A stretch of DNA of 53,363 nt from an uncultured Muribaculaceae bacterium (GCA_944321705.1 CALUMG010000015.1:1-53363), one strand, 5' to 3'. Numbered from the stretch's first letter, positions 8,859 to 17,553 are shown. Notes: generated by a model from the sequence alone, not told the origin. A program made the numbers and translations.

Positions 8859-9985
8859 AAAATTTTGTCCAAGTCTTGAATCAAATGTTCTATTGACGAA
8901 GTCTCGATTGCTGCATTAAGGCTTATTCTTATTCGTTCAGTTCCGGCAGGAACGGTCGGGATGCGGATGGGCAATGCAATATATCCGAGCTCAAATAATT
9001 TTTGCGAGGATGCGATTGTTTTTCGGCTGTCACCTATTATGATAGGTATTATTTGTGAATGGCTGTCGGTATCATATCCTTTCGAACGTATAAAGGAGTT
9101 GATAATGTCTGACATGCTGATGAGATGTCTGCGCTCGGCATTCATTGACAGTATTTTCTTGATGGTTATCAATGACCATTCACAGTTTATGGGTGGTAGC
9201 ATTGTCGAGAAAATAAAACTTCGGGCAGTGTTGATGAGGAAATCTTTCAACAAGCTGTTTGTGATGGCAAAAGCTCCAACTGATGCGGCAGCTTTGCCAA
9301 GTGTGGCAATGATTATGTCAATGTCGTTTATAAGATTCTCTTGTTCGCACACCCCGAGCCCTTGATTGCCAAATACTCCAAATCCATGTGCTTCATCAAT
9401 ATATAATAATATGTTTTTATATTTTCTTTTGATGGAAACCAGATGTTGCAAGTCGCATATGTCTCCATCCATACTGAAAACCGATTCGGTTATAACAAGT
9501 ATGGTAGGGTAGTCGTTATGATATTTTTCGACGAGCGATTGCAGATGGTTCATGTCGTTGTGTTTGAACCTAATGAATTTTGAGCCGGATAGAATAATCC
9601 CATTTATAATGCTTGCATGAACAAGTTTATCACACAAAACAAGGGTGCTTTTGTCGCATATGGCGGGAATTATTCCGGTATTGGCATGATATCCGCTGTT
9701 GAACAGCAAGGCTTCTTTTTTATATGTGGATGCAAGGAACTTTTCCAATTCATCATAACTGTTTTGCTTGATTGACAGCAATCGTGAAGCAGACGATGTC
9801 ATGCAGTAGGAATTCAATTCTTTGCATGCCAAAAATTCGTTCATCAATGATTCGTCGGATGCTATTCCTAAATAATCATTGGAAGACAGGTCGAGCAAAT
9901 TACTGTTTGACAAATCTTTCCTTATATGGCGAAGATTACCGGCTTCGTTTAAGGTATTCAACTGGTTTGCAAATTTATCATACAC
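8855..9985 (-). CDS. bioF: 8-amino-7-oxononanoate synthase BioF
   Basis: A PLP-dependent alpha-oxoamine synthase that condenses pimeloyl-ACP and alanine. The 376-residue protein shows [10 protein letters not shown] (residues about 34-43), the [12 protein letters not shown] substrate region, the [10 protein letters not shown] motif with the PLP-contacting Asp and His, and the Schiff-base lysine in ATLGKA. The C-terminal [16 protein letters not shown] segment, equivalent to the family's RxPTVPxGxxRLRxxL, is well conserved. It overlaps bioA by 8 bp and the bioG-bioC gene by 4 bp. The related enzymes KBL and serine palmitoyltransferase are excluded mainly by the operon context. Confidence 0.95.
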   Translation of the reverse strand: MYDKFANQLNTLNEAGNLRHIRKDLSNSNLLDLSSNDYLGIASDESLMNEFLACKELNSYCMTSSASRLLSIKQNSYDELEKFLASTYKKEALLFNSGYHANTGIIPAICDKSTLVLCDKLVHASIINGIILSGSKFIRFKHNDMNHLQSLVEKYHNDYPTILVITESVFSMDGDICDLQHLVSIKRKYKNILLYIDEAHGFGVFGNQGLGVCEQENLINDIDIIIATLGKAAASVGAFAITNSLLKDFLINTARSFIFSTMLPPINCEWSLITIKKILSMNAERRHLISMSDIINSFIRSKGYDTDSHSQIIPIIIGDSRKTIASSQKLFELGYIALPIRIPTVPAGTERIRISLNAAIETSSIEHLIQDLDKIL

Positions 9986-11255
9986 GGGGCTTGATGATTT
10001 TTAAAAGTTTGGAGATTAATGTTCTTAAATCCTCATCATTGATTATGAATGGAGGCATTATATAGACGAGTTTGCCAAAAGGCCTTACCCAAATGCCTTC
10101 TTTTACGCATTCGGCTTGGAATGTTGCAAGATTAACGGGTGATTTCATTTCAATTACACCGATGGCTCCAAGAATTCTTACGTCGGCAACGTTATTGAAT
10201 GAGCGAGCTTGCAGCATCATTTCGTTCATGACCGACTCGATGTGTTTTACTTTCGCCTGCCAATTGCTTTTCAAAAGGAGCTTTACTGAGGCCTGGGCAA
10301 TAGCACAAGCTAATGGATTGCCCATGAATGTCGGACCGTGCATGAGAACTCCGGCTTCTCCGCTCGATATTGTATCGGCAACATATTTGGTCGTTATCAC
10401 GGCGCTCATTGTTAGGTATCCTCCGGTTAAGGCTTTGCCTATGCACATGATGTCGGGTTTTACATTTGCATGTTCCCATGCGAAGAGTTTGCCCGTACGC
10501 CCAAATCCGGTTGCAATTTCATCGAAGATCAGATATATGTCATACTTGTCGCATAGTTCACGAGCTTTGATAAGATAATTAGGATGATAGAATCTCATGC
10601 CACCTGCGCCTTGAACAATGGGCTCAAGTATGAATCCGGCTATTTCGTCGTGATGCGTTTCGATGATTTGCTCCAGTTCTTGAGTGCATGTATCGTCCCA
10701 TGTATCCGAGAATTTGCAACTTGGAGATGGAGCAAAATATCTTATGTTGAGCGTAGGGCCAAACATGCTGTGCATTCCTGTCACAGGGTCGCACACCGAC
10801 ATTGCATTCCATGTGTCGCCGTGATAGCCCGATTTTATTGTCACAAAATTAGTTTTTTTCGTGTTATGGTGCTTGCTTATGCTTGCTTGCATTGCCATTT
10901 TCATGGCAACTTCTACGGCTACGGAACCGGAATCGGCATAAAATATATTATTCATGTTGTCGGGAAGTATTGATAGCAGCAGTTTGCCGAGTTCTATAGC
11001 CGGCTCATGCGTGAATCCTCCAAACATTACATGCGACATTTTGTCGATTTGTTCTTTTGCAGCATTATTTAGGACGGGATTGTTGTAGCCGTGCACGACT
11101 GCCCACCATGATGACATGCCGTCAATTAATTCTGTTCCGTCTTCAAGCGTGATTTTTACGCCTTTGGCCGATGACACTTTATAAGTTGGGAGAGGATTTA
11201 TAGTGGAAGTATAAGGATGCCACAAATGCTCCTTATCAAATGTATTGTCAAACAT
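9978..11255 (-). CDS. bioA: Adenosylmethionine-8-amino-7-oxononanoate aminotransferase BioA
   Basis: A class III PLP aminotransferase that converts 7-keto-8-aminopelargonate to diaminopelargonate, using SAM as amino donor. The 425-residue sequence has the BioA-specific HLWHPYTST near the N-terminus, [11 protein letters not shown] (residues about 48-58), the [14 protein letters not shown] motif with the PLP Asp, and the Schiff-base lysine in CIGKALTGG. It is the first gene of the overlapping bioA-F-GC-D unit, and a -7-like element lies 38 nt upstream. All four enzymes from malonyl-ACP to dethiobiotin are encoded here. Confidence 0.96.
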   Translation of the reverse strand: MFDNTFDKEHLWHPYTSTINPLPTYKVSSAKGVKITLEDGTELIDGMSSWWAVVHGYNNPVLNNAAKEQIDKMSHVMFGGFTHEPAIELGKLLLSILPDNMNNIFYADSGSVAVEVAMKMAMQASISKHHNTKKTNFVTIKSGYHGDTWNAMSVCDPVTGMHSMFGPTLNIRYFAPSPSCKFSDTWDDTCTQELEQIIETHHDEIAGFILEPIVQGAGGMRFYHPNYLIKARELCDKYDIYLIFDEIATGFGRTGKLFAWEHANVKPDIMCIGKALTGGYLTMSAVITTKYVADTISSGEAGVLMHGPTFMGNPLACAIAQASVKLLLKSNWQAKVKHIESVMNEMMLQARSFNNVADVRILGAIGVIEMKSPVNLATFQAECVKEGIWVRPFGKLVYIMPPFIINDEDLRTLISKLLKIIKPRV

Positions 11256-11292
11256 GTTGTCTGTATCTGTGATATGTGAATTTGAGCAATGA

Positions 11293-11300
11293 CAAATTTA
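11293..11300 (-). promoter_or_regulatory. Putative -7 promoter element of the biotin operon
   Basis: On the minus strand this reads TAAATTTG, matching TAnnTTTG, 37 nt before the bioA start. No TTTG is seen at the usual -33 spacing. I did not find a convincing BirA-type palindrome here. Confidence 0.45.
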
Positions 11301-11332
11301 GGGAAAATCTATGGAATAATAGGGAAAAAAAC

Positions 11333-11340
11333 TACTTTTG
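11333..11340 (+). promoter_or_regulatory. Possible -7 element ahead of the island element
   Basis: TACTTTTG on the plus strand fits TAnnTTTG and lies about 65 nt before the inverted-repeat element. No -33 element is visible, so this is weak. If used, the transcript would carry the whole structured region as a leader for the zinc-ribbon gene. Confidence 0.25.
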
Positions 11341-11406
11341 TAAGTGGATTGAGGCAACTCTTTCCAAGATATACGAGAAAAAGAAGAAGCGTTATGCTTA
11401 TCTTGT

Positions 11407-11551
11407 AAGTTGGAAACGTAGGAAATTTCGGACTTGGTACAAGAGATGGCATAGTGGTTCTCACGCTATAGCGTGGGCTGCTATTATCATATCTGTGCCA
11501 AAGGTTTCCTACGACCTCCAACTTAGACGTGGTAGCATTGCAGTTCCACGC
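11407..11551. repeat. Large imperfect inverted-repeat element (structured RNA or MITE-like)
   Basis: Within the 354-bp gap between bioA and the zinc-ribbon gene, an outer arm at 11407-11425 (AAGTTGGAAACGTAGGAAA) pairs imperfectly with 11505-11524 (its reverse complement reads AAGTTGGAGGTCGTAGGAAA). An inner pair, CTTGGTAC (11433-11440) with GTGCCAAAG (11495-11503), continues the stem. The apex holds a perfect 14-nt palindrome, CACGCTATAGCGTG (11462-11475). Immediately outside, CGTGG (11528-11532) and CCACG (11546-11550) form a second small hairpin. There is no coding sense across the region. It could be a leader RNA, a MITE or a recombination site; the sequence alone does not decide. Confidence 0.6.
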
Positions 11552-11609
11552 TCTTGCATTTTATAACCGTCTGTAAAGGAACTGGCAGGCATTGAATAGG
11601 ACAGTGTAT

Positions 11610-12290
11610 ATGGAACCACAATTTTGTCAAAGTTGCGGCATGCCCCTGACTGATGAGAACAGAGGAACCAATGCCGATGGAAGCCATAGCGAGGATTATT
11701 GCGTCTATTGCTACAAAAATGGTGAGTTCACCCAAGAGTTCACAATGAGCCAGATGATTGAGTTCTGCCTGCAATTCTTAGACCAATGGAATGGGCAGAA
11801 GGGGTGTAAGTTGACTCCCATACAAGCGAAAGAACAGATGCTTCAACACTTTCCGCACCTGAAACGGTGGAAAGTGAAAGATGAACGGACACTGACGGAA
11901 AAAGCAACGCATTTGCTTTCCCAATGCGAGAACGTTACCATAGTTTCCATTGATGCCAACGGTTATCCTCGTCCTGTGCAGATGTCCAAGATAGGTGCAA
12001 AGGGTTTCCATGAGGTTTGGATGGCGACAAGTGCAGATTCCGTGAAAGTACATGATTTTAAGGTGAACAGCAAGGCAGGGCTTTGCTACGACCATTATGG
12101 GGATGGCGTTGCATTGCGCGGTACGGTAGAGATTGTCACGGATGATGCCATCCGCAAGGATATGTGGCAGGACTGGTTCATTCATCATTTCTCCGGTGGA
12201 CCAAACGACCCGAATTATGTACTTCTACATTTCATTGGCACGGAAGCCACCTTTTGGATAAATGGCGAATTTTCTCACTCCAACATTTGA
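11610..12290 (+). CDS. Zinc-ribbon plus pyridoxamine 5'-phosphate oxidase-like flavin-binding protein
   Basis: About 226 residues from the ATG at 11610; a TTG at 11592 would add six. Residues 1-85 contain a putative zinc-ribbon domain with CQSCGMPL and YCVYCY as the two metal-binding pairs. Residues about 90-225 are a split-barrel domain of the PNPOx/general-stress type (ENVTIVSIDANGYPRPVQMSK, VWMATSADSVKV, ALRGTVEIVTDD) that usually binds FMN or a related cofactor. The substrate is unknown. The stop codon overlaps the ATG of the next gene (TGATG), so the island genes look translationally coupled. Confidence 0.88.
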   Translation: MEPQFCQSCGMPLTDENRGTNADGSHSEDYCVYCYKNGEFTQEFTMSQMIEFCLQFLDQWNGQKGCKLTPIQAKEQMLQHFPHLKRWKVKDERTLTEKATHLLSQCENVTIVSIDANGYPRPVQMSKIGAKGFHEVWMATSADSVKVHDFKVNSKAGLCYDHYGDGVALRGTVEIVTDDAIRKDMWQDWFIHHFSGGPNDPNYVLLHFIGTEATFWINGEFSHSNI

Positions 12291-12640
12291 TGTTTATGAA
12301 AACTATCGTATCCGACACTCAAAACATAGCCGCTTGCGGCCTTTATTGCGGAGCCTGCCGTAAGTTCTTGGCAGAAAAATGTCCCGGGTGTAAACATAAT
12401 GAAAAGGCAACTTGGTGCAAAATCCGTTCATGTTGTCAAGAACACAAGTTCAATACTTGTGCTGAATGCTCCTATGATGTTAGGGAATGCAAGTTGTTTT
12501 CCAACTGGATAGGCAAAGTATTCGCATTCTTGTTTAATTCTGACCGTTCCGCTTGCATTCGCTATATCAAGGAACAAGGTGAACAAGCCTTCGCCGAAGA
12601 GATGACCAAACGTGAATGTCAAACCATCAAAAGAAAATAA
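12290..12640 (+). CDS. DUF3795 cysteine-rich protein
   Basis: About 116 residues. I recognise DUF3795 from IAACGLYCGACRKFLAEKCPGC followed by CKIRSCC and CAECSYDVREC; there are roughly a dozen cysteines in the first 80 residues, suggesting metal binding or redox chemistry, but no function is established. An ATG at 12290 overlaps the previous stop; a second ATG at 12296 is equally possible. A longer in-frame extension back to 12164 would run antiparallel to nothing useful and overlaps the preceding gene, so it is rejected. It ends 2 bp before the next gene. Confidence 0.85.
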   Translation: MFMKTIVSDTQNIAACGLYCGACRKFLAEKCPGCKHNEKATWCKIRSCCQEHKFNTCAECSYDVRECKLFSNWIGKVFAFLFNSDRSACIRYIKEQGEQAFAEEMTKRECQTIKRK

Positions 12641-12642
12641 AT

Positions 12643-13266
12643 ATGAAGAACGAGGTATTATATTTGTTATTAAACAATTATGCCGACCATGAGCCTGTGT
12701 TTTTGGCATCGGCAATCGCTTGTGACGAACGTTGTATAAAAGAGAACCCCAAATACATGAATAAAGTCGTAGCCCCTACATTGGATGCCGTGCGTTCATG
12801 CAGTGGCTTCCGCACTTTGCCAGACTATTCTTTTGATACGATGCCTGATGATTATGCAGCATTGGTGCTAATCGGAGGTTTCGGTTGGCTTGATGAAAAA
12901 GAAGCTGATAAAGTCGTGCCAATTGTTAGTCGTGCCATAGAGAAGGGGATTGTTGTAGGAGCTATCTGCAATGCAGCTTCTTTCCTTGCCAAACATGGTT
13001 TCTTAAATGAGATAAAACATACGGGGAACGGTTTGGAACAGCTACAATTATGGGGAGAAGGCAATTATACCAATAAGGCAGGTTATATGAACGAGCAAGC
13101 CGTATCTGACAATCGTGTCGTGACGGCAAACGGCACCGGTTACTTGGAATTTGCCAAAGAATTGCTGTTGTTGCTGGAGAATGATACTCCTGAACAGATT
13201 GATATGTTCTACCGCTTCAACAAACTGGGATTAGTGGCAATGATGCAGGAAATGCAACAAAAATAA
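12643..13266 (+). CDS. DJ-1/PfpI family (class I glutamine amidotransferase-like) protein
   Basis: A 207-residue protein with the DJ-1/PfpI fold. The nucleophile elbow is GAICNAASFLA (Cys109), preceded by the strand ALVLIGGFGWLD, and Glu17 near the N-terminus sits where the family's conserved Glu contacts the cysteine. Members act as proteases, glyoxalases, deglycases or isonitrile hydratases, so the precise reaction cannot be assigned; a stress-related role would match its neighbours. The start is the ATG at 12643, two bases after the DUF3795 stop; the in-frame region upstream is overlapped by that gene. The tail of about 25 residues after the fold is not recognised. Confidence 0.88.
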   Translation: MKNEVLYLLLNNYADHEPVFLASAIACDERCIKENPKYMNKVVAPTLDAVRSCSGFRTLPDYSFDTMPDDYAALVLIGGFGWLDEKEADKVVPIVSRAIEKGIVVGAICNAASFLAKHGFLNEIKHTGNGLEQLQLWGEGNYTNKAGYMNEQAVSDNRVVTANGTGYLEFAKELLLLLENDTPEQIDMFYRFNKLGLVAMMQEMQQK

Positions 13267-13271
13267 CAAGT

Positions 13272-13586
13272 ATGGCTTGCAACTCTGAATTTATCTAATT
13301 TGTATGTGCGTAAATAGATGATGCAGGTGAGGTGCGTCCTCGCAAGATGTTTGGAGATTATGTGTGATTTATGTGAATGAGAAACCTGTTATCACGGTTT
13401 GTGATGGAATCTGTTATGTGACAAAGCATTCTTTCATACAATCTTTGGTGGGGGGATGCCGAATGCGGATATCCTTACGAAGGAGCTGAAGAACATTATA
13501 TCCCAGACATCTTGCATCGTGACCATGTGTTGCAGGTTGTTCGTGCTTTGTGGAAGGCATTGCCTTTTCCAAAGAAAAAGAAATAA
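13272..13586 (+). pseudogene. Decayed TfoX/Sxy-like gene
   Basis: The gap between the DJ-1 and GNAT genes encodes the remains of a TfoX N-terminal-domain protein. Starting at ATG 13272 one reads MACNSEFI-stop-FVCA-stop-IDDAGEVRPRKMFGDYV, with TAA at 13296 and 13311. The frame then shifts near 13364 into IYVNEKPVITVCDGICY and again near 13451-13455 into DAECGYPYEGAEEHYIPDI, followed by LHRDHVLQVVRALWKALPF and PKKKK, ending at TAA 13584-13586. MFGDY..YVNEKP..TVCD and the Lys-rich end are characteristic of small TfoX-domain proteins. Two stops (both could derive from CAA glutamine codons by C-to-T change) and two frameshifts make it non-functional. Confidence 0.8.
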
Positions 13587-13620
13587 GTAAAATATTATAT
13601 TTCATTTGATATATTAGGCA

Positions 13621-14175
13621 ATGAGTGAAGAAATAGTTACAGAACGGCTTATATTGCGTCCATGGCAAGAATCCGATGCTGAGTCGCTATACAAATACGC
13701 TCAAGACCCGGCAATCGGACCTATTGCGGGCTGGCCGCCTCATGCTTCCGTAGAAGATAGTTTAAATATAATCCGCACGATATTTGCTGCTCCCGAAACG
13801 TATGCAGTAGTATTGAAAGCGACAGACGAACCAATAGGCAGTGTGGGAATCATGTTCGGAGAAGGTTTGCACAGTGCTGAAATGCAAGCGGACGAGGCTG
13901 AAATAGGATATTGGATAGGCGTTCCTTATTGGGGGCAAGGACTGATACCCGAAGCTGTGCGTTGTCTGCTGAAACGGTGTTTTGAGGATTTGGGAATGGC
14001 TGCGGTTTGGTGCGGGTATTATGACGGAAATGTAAAGTCTCGGCGTGTGATGGATAAGTGCGGTTTCCGTTTCCATCATACTGAAGAAGGCAAGACTTCT
14101 CCGCTTGGTGATGTCCGCACGGAGCATTTCATGAGATTGACAAAAGAGGAATGGATAAATAATAAAAGAACATGA
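13621..14175 (+). CDS. GNAT family N-acetyltransferase (RimJ/RimL type)
   Basis: A 184-residue acetyl-CoA-dependent transferase. The start TERLILRPWQESDAESLYKY is the typical RimJ/RimL-type N-terminus. EIGYWIGVPYWGQGLIPEAV (residues about 97-116) carries the acetyl-CoA pyrophosphate-binding region (a variant of Q/RxxGxG/A: WGQGLI), and NVKSRRVMDKCGFRF is the family's C-terminal motif. The acceptor could be a protein N-terminus, an antibiotic or a small amine; this is not deducible. It overlaps the next gene by 4 bp (ATGA). Confidence 0.93.
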   Translation: MSEEIVTERLILRPWQESDAESLYKYAQDPAIGPIAGWPPHASVEDSLNIIRTIFAAPETYAVVLKATDEPIGSVGIMFGEGLHSAEMQADEAEIGYWIGVPYWGQGLIPEAVRCLLKRCFEDLGMAAVWCGYYDGNVKSRRVMDKCGFRFHHTEEGKTSPLGDVRTEHFMRLTKEEWINNKRT

Positions 14176-14570
14176 ACATCCTAAAATCTCTTCCCGTCTG
14201 GCTCTGTTTTATTCCCATAGCAATTCTCAATGGAGGGTTAAGGGAATATATATTGACGAAGGCTATTGGCGAGGAATGGGCATTGCCTGTAAGCGGAATC
14301 ATATTAAGCGTGTGTATTCTCCTGATAACCTGGCTGCTATTGCCTCGGATTATAAAAACCATTACCTCCAAAGATTGCTGGATGATTGGGATATGCTGGG
14401 GCATTTTAACTATCGTTTTTGAATTTGCCGCAGGACTGGCGGGAGATAGTACTGTTTCGGAACTTTTAGCTGCTTATAATCCATTGTCCGGCAATTTGTG
14501 GCTGTTAGTTCTAACGACAACGCTGTTGTCCCCAATTATAGTAAAACACATACATAACACTATCAAATAA
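14172..14570 (+). CDS. Small multi-pass inner-membrane protein
   Basis: A 132-residue hydrophobic protein with four predicted transmembrane helices (about residues 7-22, 38-57, 70-89 and 108-126) and short loops, including the conserved-looking NGGLREYILTKAIGEEWALP. It overlaps the acetyltransferase gene by 4 bp and is followed 1 bp later by the next gene, so it belongs to the same transcript. I do not recognise its function; its coupling to a GNAT gene suggests a shared role, which is inference. Confidence 0.85.
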   Translation: MNILKSLPVWLCFIPIAILNGGLREYILTKAIGEEWALPVSGIILSVCILLITWLLLPRIIKTITSKDCWMIGICWGILTIVFEFAAGLAGDSTVSELLAAYNPLSGNLWLLVLTTTLLSPIIVKHIHNTIK

Positions 14571-14571
14571 T

Positions 14572-15000
14572 ATGGAATTATCTGATTGGTTCAAAGGTTT
14601 TGAGAAAGGAATTGCCAAACTTGCAGCGGAGCAAAGAGAACAATTCTTTTCAGAATGTAGCAAGAGTTGTGTGAATGGCGGTACGCTTCCCATTTACAGA
14701 AAGCTCTACGAGGATGCCAATGGAGATATGGATGTTTTCTTTCAGATGGCGAATGAATTGCCCGGGGTAAAAGGTGAGATTGTGGAAAAAGGTCGTGTCT
14801 ATTATCTTACCTTTTTGGAATGTACCTGCAATTTGTGCAAGAAAGGTTATGTCACTACACCTTTACTTTGTGAATGTTCCCGTCAGAGTGTCATTTATTG
14901 CATGCAAAGCCTTTGGGAAAAACAGAAATTTAAGATAACGCTCTGTCATTCCATTTTGCAAGGTAAAAGGGATTGCAAAATAAGGATAGAAGTTATATAG
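14572..15000 (+). CDS. Cysteine-rich protein of unknown function
   Basis: A 142-residue soluble protein. The N-terminal half is helical (MELSDWFKGFEKGIAKLAAE). The C-terminal half carries several cysteines: ECTCNLCKKGYV, LLCECSRQSVIYCM and CHSILQGKRDCKIRIEV. This layout resembles V4R or aminothiazoline-carboxylate-hydrolase-like small-molecule-binding domains, but I could not confirm that. It ends the island operon; a 183-bp gap with no gene that I can see follows before the end of convergent dnaG. Confidence 0.8.
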   Translation: MELSDWFKGFEKGIAKLAAEQREQFFSECSKSCVNGGTLPIYRKLYEDANGDMDVFFQMANELPGVKGEIVEKGRVYYLTFLECTCNLCKKGYVTTPLLCECSRQSVIYCMQSLWEKQKFKITLCHSILQGKRDCKIRIEVI

Positions 15001-15183
15001 AACACCATCATCTTGATTAATTGAATAGGATGACATAAGCAGGCAAAAAGAAAATGTTGTCATTTTCCCTTCATCCATGTTTGTATCTGTAAAAGTTATC
15101 TGAATAAGCGAAGCGATTTCCCTTATCAAGATTCACAGAAAATCTATTGAATACATATAAGAATACTCTTTGTTTGTCGCTAT

Positions 15184-17364
15184 TTATATTTTGGGGTTGA
15201 CGACACGGTCACCAAGATACTTGGCAAGTTGCGATCTTAAATAGAAAAGCTCTTGCATCCGTTTTAGCAAGTTCTCAGTTACTTCAGGGTCACCTTTATG
15301 TTCATTCAGCTCCTTTTGTATGTCTTTGATTTGACAAAGTATGAGGGCGGATTTCCAATTGTATATCGCTTCGGGCACCAATGTGACTAGTTTGTCAAAT
15401 TCTGTTTTGAGCTGATTGTGTTTTGTGTGTATTTTGCTTAGGTGATGTTTCTCGCTTACGAGAGCCAAAGCAGTGGTGCGAATTATTTCTTCCGGACTTG
15501 AGCATAATTTTTTTTCGAGAAAATTATTTCTGAAATTTTTTATTTCAAATTGTTTGTTTTGTTCAATTTCAGTGTTAATCATATTCTCTCTTTTAGTTAT
15601 TTCATCAATATCGAAGTTTTCCTGTCTTATCGAGTTTATCGCATTTTCATATTTTTCTTTGTATTCATTGTCGAGTTTAATTGCAAATTGGTTGAGCGAA
15701 TTGTAAAATTCTTCAAGCATGTTGAACGATTGGGAGAATATTTCAGCAAATATTGAATTTGTGAATTTGATATTGTCTACTTTCAGTTCATTGTTGACAT
15801 ATTCAATCAAAGTTGAGTGAACTTGTTGCCCGTTTTCATCTATGTATCCGCAAAAATCTGCCATGCCATATTTCAATATATATCTCATCATGGTTTCTTC
15901 ATGGGGATATAACAAGTCGGCGTAGTCGTTTGAACTTTTTATTTGATCCTTAGCGATGCTTGTTTTTGTTTGTTGAATGATGTTGTTTGTTGAATTGTCT
16001 TCGGCTGCTTGTTGGAAAGATTCTCTGTTTTTTGAATTATTATTTTGCTGAAATGCTTTTTTGCGATTGTTTATGATATGCTTCTCTATTTCGGCCAAAA
16101 GGATTTGTTCATCAATGTCGAGCAGCCTGCTGCATTCTTTGGCATAAACCGAGCGAGTTATTGGAAATGGAATTACTGAGATTGATTTTACCACATCTTG
16201 TATCACTGCCGAACGTTTGATGGGGTCATTTTCGCATCCTTGCAGCAGGATGCGAATCTTGAATCTTATGAAATCTTCCTCATGCTCATCAATGAATGCT
16301 TGAATCTCAGACGTGGAATGCTTGAGAGAGAAACTGTCGGGGTCGTCGCCGTCGGGAAGCAATAACACTTTTATATTCAACCCTTCGTTAAGCAACAGGT
16401 CGATGCTACGCAAAGACGCTTTGATTCCGGCAGCGTCACCATCGTAAAGGACAGTGACATTGTTGGTGAACCTGTGAATCAATCGTATTTGCCCTTCGGT
16501 AAGGGATGTCCCCGATGAAGCAACTGTATTGTCAAATCCCGATTGATGCATTGAGATGACATCGGCATATCCTTCTACAAGAAAACATTTGTCATGCTTT
16601 ACGATGGATTGTTTTGCCTGGAACAGTCCATACAGCTCGTTACTTTTCTTATAAATAAGAGATTCGGGTGAGTTGACATATTTAGCTTTGTCATGCTTTA
16701 ATGTGCGACCTCCGAATGCGATTATTTTCCCGGCCAGATTCAAGACAGGGAACATTACACGTCCTCGAAAACGGTCATATCCGCCACCATTGTTGTCGGC
16801 TATGCACAAGCCTGTGTCAAACATGAATTTAGGGTTGTATCCGCTTTTTACGAGAAAGTTATATAACTCGTCGCGTGTATCGAGCGAATATCCCAGGTGA
16901 AACCGTTTTATTATTGCATCGGAAAATCCTCTTTCCTTGAAGTAGGAGAGACCTATATTGATGCCTTCCTGTGTATCATGCAGATTATGCTCAAAATGTT
17001 CGTTTGCTTTTTCATTTATTATGAGCATGCTTTCCCGTTCAGATTGCTCGAGTTTTTCTTCGTCGGTCAATTCACGTTCGTGAACTTCGATGTGATATTT
17101 GTTGGCGAGATATTTCAGGGCTTCATAATAGGAAAGTTGTTCATGTTCCATGATGAAATTAACGGGGCTACCGCCTTTCCCGCAACTGAAGCAGTGGCAT
17201 ATTCCTTTAGCTCTTGAGACGCTGAAAGAGGGCGTTTTCTCATTATGGAAAGGGCATAGACCCACATAATTGGCTCCTCGGCGTTTCAAACTAACAAAAT
17301 CGGAGACAACCTCGACGATGTCGGCTGCATCCAAGATTTGTGCTACGGTAGCTTTGTCAATCAT
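15184..17364 (-). CDS. dnaG: DNA primase DnaG
   Basis: Synthesises RNA primers for DNA replication. The 726-residue protein has the CHC2 zinc-binding domain (C37, H40, C58, C61 within CPFHNEKTPSF and CHCFSCGKGG), the RNA-polymerase core with DRFRGRVMFPVLNLAGKIIAFGGR (about 197-220), and the Toprim domain with FLVEGYADVI (Glu264) and YDGDAAGIKA (Asp308, Asp310). The C-terminal region after about residue 430 is low-complexity (Asn/Gln-rich linker near 445-475) then helical, as expected for the DnaB-interacting part. It is longer than the roughly 580-residue E. coli protein, as is common in Bacteroidetes. It appears to be monocistronic. Confidence 0.97.
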   Translation of the reverse strand: MIDKATVAQILDAADIVEVVSDFVSLKRRGANYVGLCPFHNEKTPSFSVSRAKGICHCFSCGKGGSPVNFIMEHEQLSYYEALKYLANKYHIEVHERELTDEEKLEQSERESMLIINEKANEHFEHNLHDTQEGINIGLSYFKERGFSDAIIKRFHLGYSLDTRDELYNFLVKSGYNPKFMFDTGLCIADNNGGGYDRFRGRVMFPVLNLAGKIIAFGGRTLKHDKAKYVNSPESLIYKKSNELYGLFQAKQSIVKHDKCFLVEGYADVISMHQSGFDNTVASSGTSLTEGQIRLIHRFTNNVTVLYDGDAAGIKASLRSIDLLLNEGLNIKVLLLPDGDDPDSFSLKHSTSEIQAFIDEHEEDFIRFKIRILLQGCENDPIKRSAVIQDVVKSISVIPFPITRSVYAKECSRLLDIDEQILLAEIEKHIINNRKKAFQQNNNSKNRESFQQAAEDNSTNNIIQQTKTSIAKDQIKSSNDYADLLYPHEETMMRYILKYGMADFCGYIDENGQQVHSTLIEYVNNELKVDNIKFTNSIFAEIFSQSFNMLEEFYNSLNQFAIKLDNEYKEKYENAINSIRQENFDIDEITKRENMINTEIEQNKQFEIKNFRNNFLEKKLCSSPEEIIRTTALALVSEKHHLSKIHTKHNQLKTEFDKLVTLVPEAIYNWKSALILCQIKDIQKELNEHKGDPEVTENLLKRMQELFYLRSQLAKYLGDRVVNPKI

Positions 17365-17498
17365 TTTGTAGGAAGTTTTATATACGCGAAATTACAAAAA
17401 ATATTACTGTTATCATAAATCTAACAAGGCGTGAGATTCGGATGAATTTTCGATAATGGCGGCATTATGGTTAATAGGAGATTTTATGCTTCTTGAAA

Positions 17499-17531
17499 TA
17501 AAAAAGGAATGAGCCAAAAGCCCATTCCTTT
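17499..17531 (-). terminator. Intrinsic terminator of the mutA-mutB unit
   Basis: AAAGGAATG (17503-17511) pairs with CATTCCTTT (17523-17531). Read on the minus strand the hairpin is followed by a T-run (TTTTTTATTTC), 23 bp after the mutB stop. Confidence 0.82.
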
Positions 17532-17553
17532 CAATATTCATATTGTCAGACAA

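Noticed and set aside
11276..11566. Open frame of 96 residues on the plus strand across the inverted-repeat element
   Set aside because: It runs through the palindromic arms and has no protein-like composition; the DNA structure explains the region better.
12164..12289. Longer GTG start for the DUF3795 gene
   Set aside because: It would overlap 127 bp of the upstream zinc-ribbon/PNPOx gene and lacks DUF3795 sequence; the TGATG junction is a better start.
14863..15129. Minus-strand open frame of 88 residues after the island
   Set aside because: Overlaps the end of a well-supported plus-strand gene and shows no domain, promoter or composition support.
11260..15180. Direct repeats flanking the island as integration att sites
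   Set aside because: The only shared string near both ends is a 9-mer (TGTATCTGT), which is not significant.
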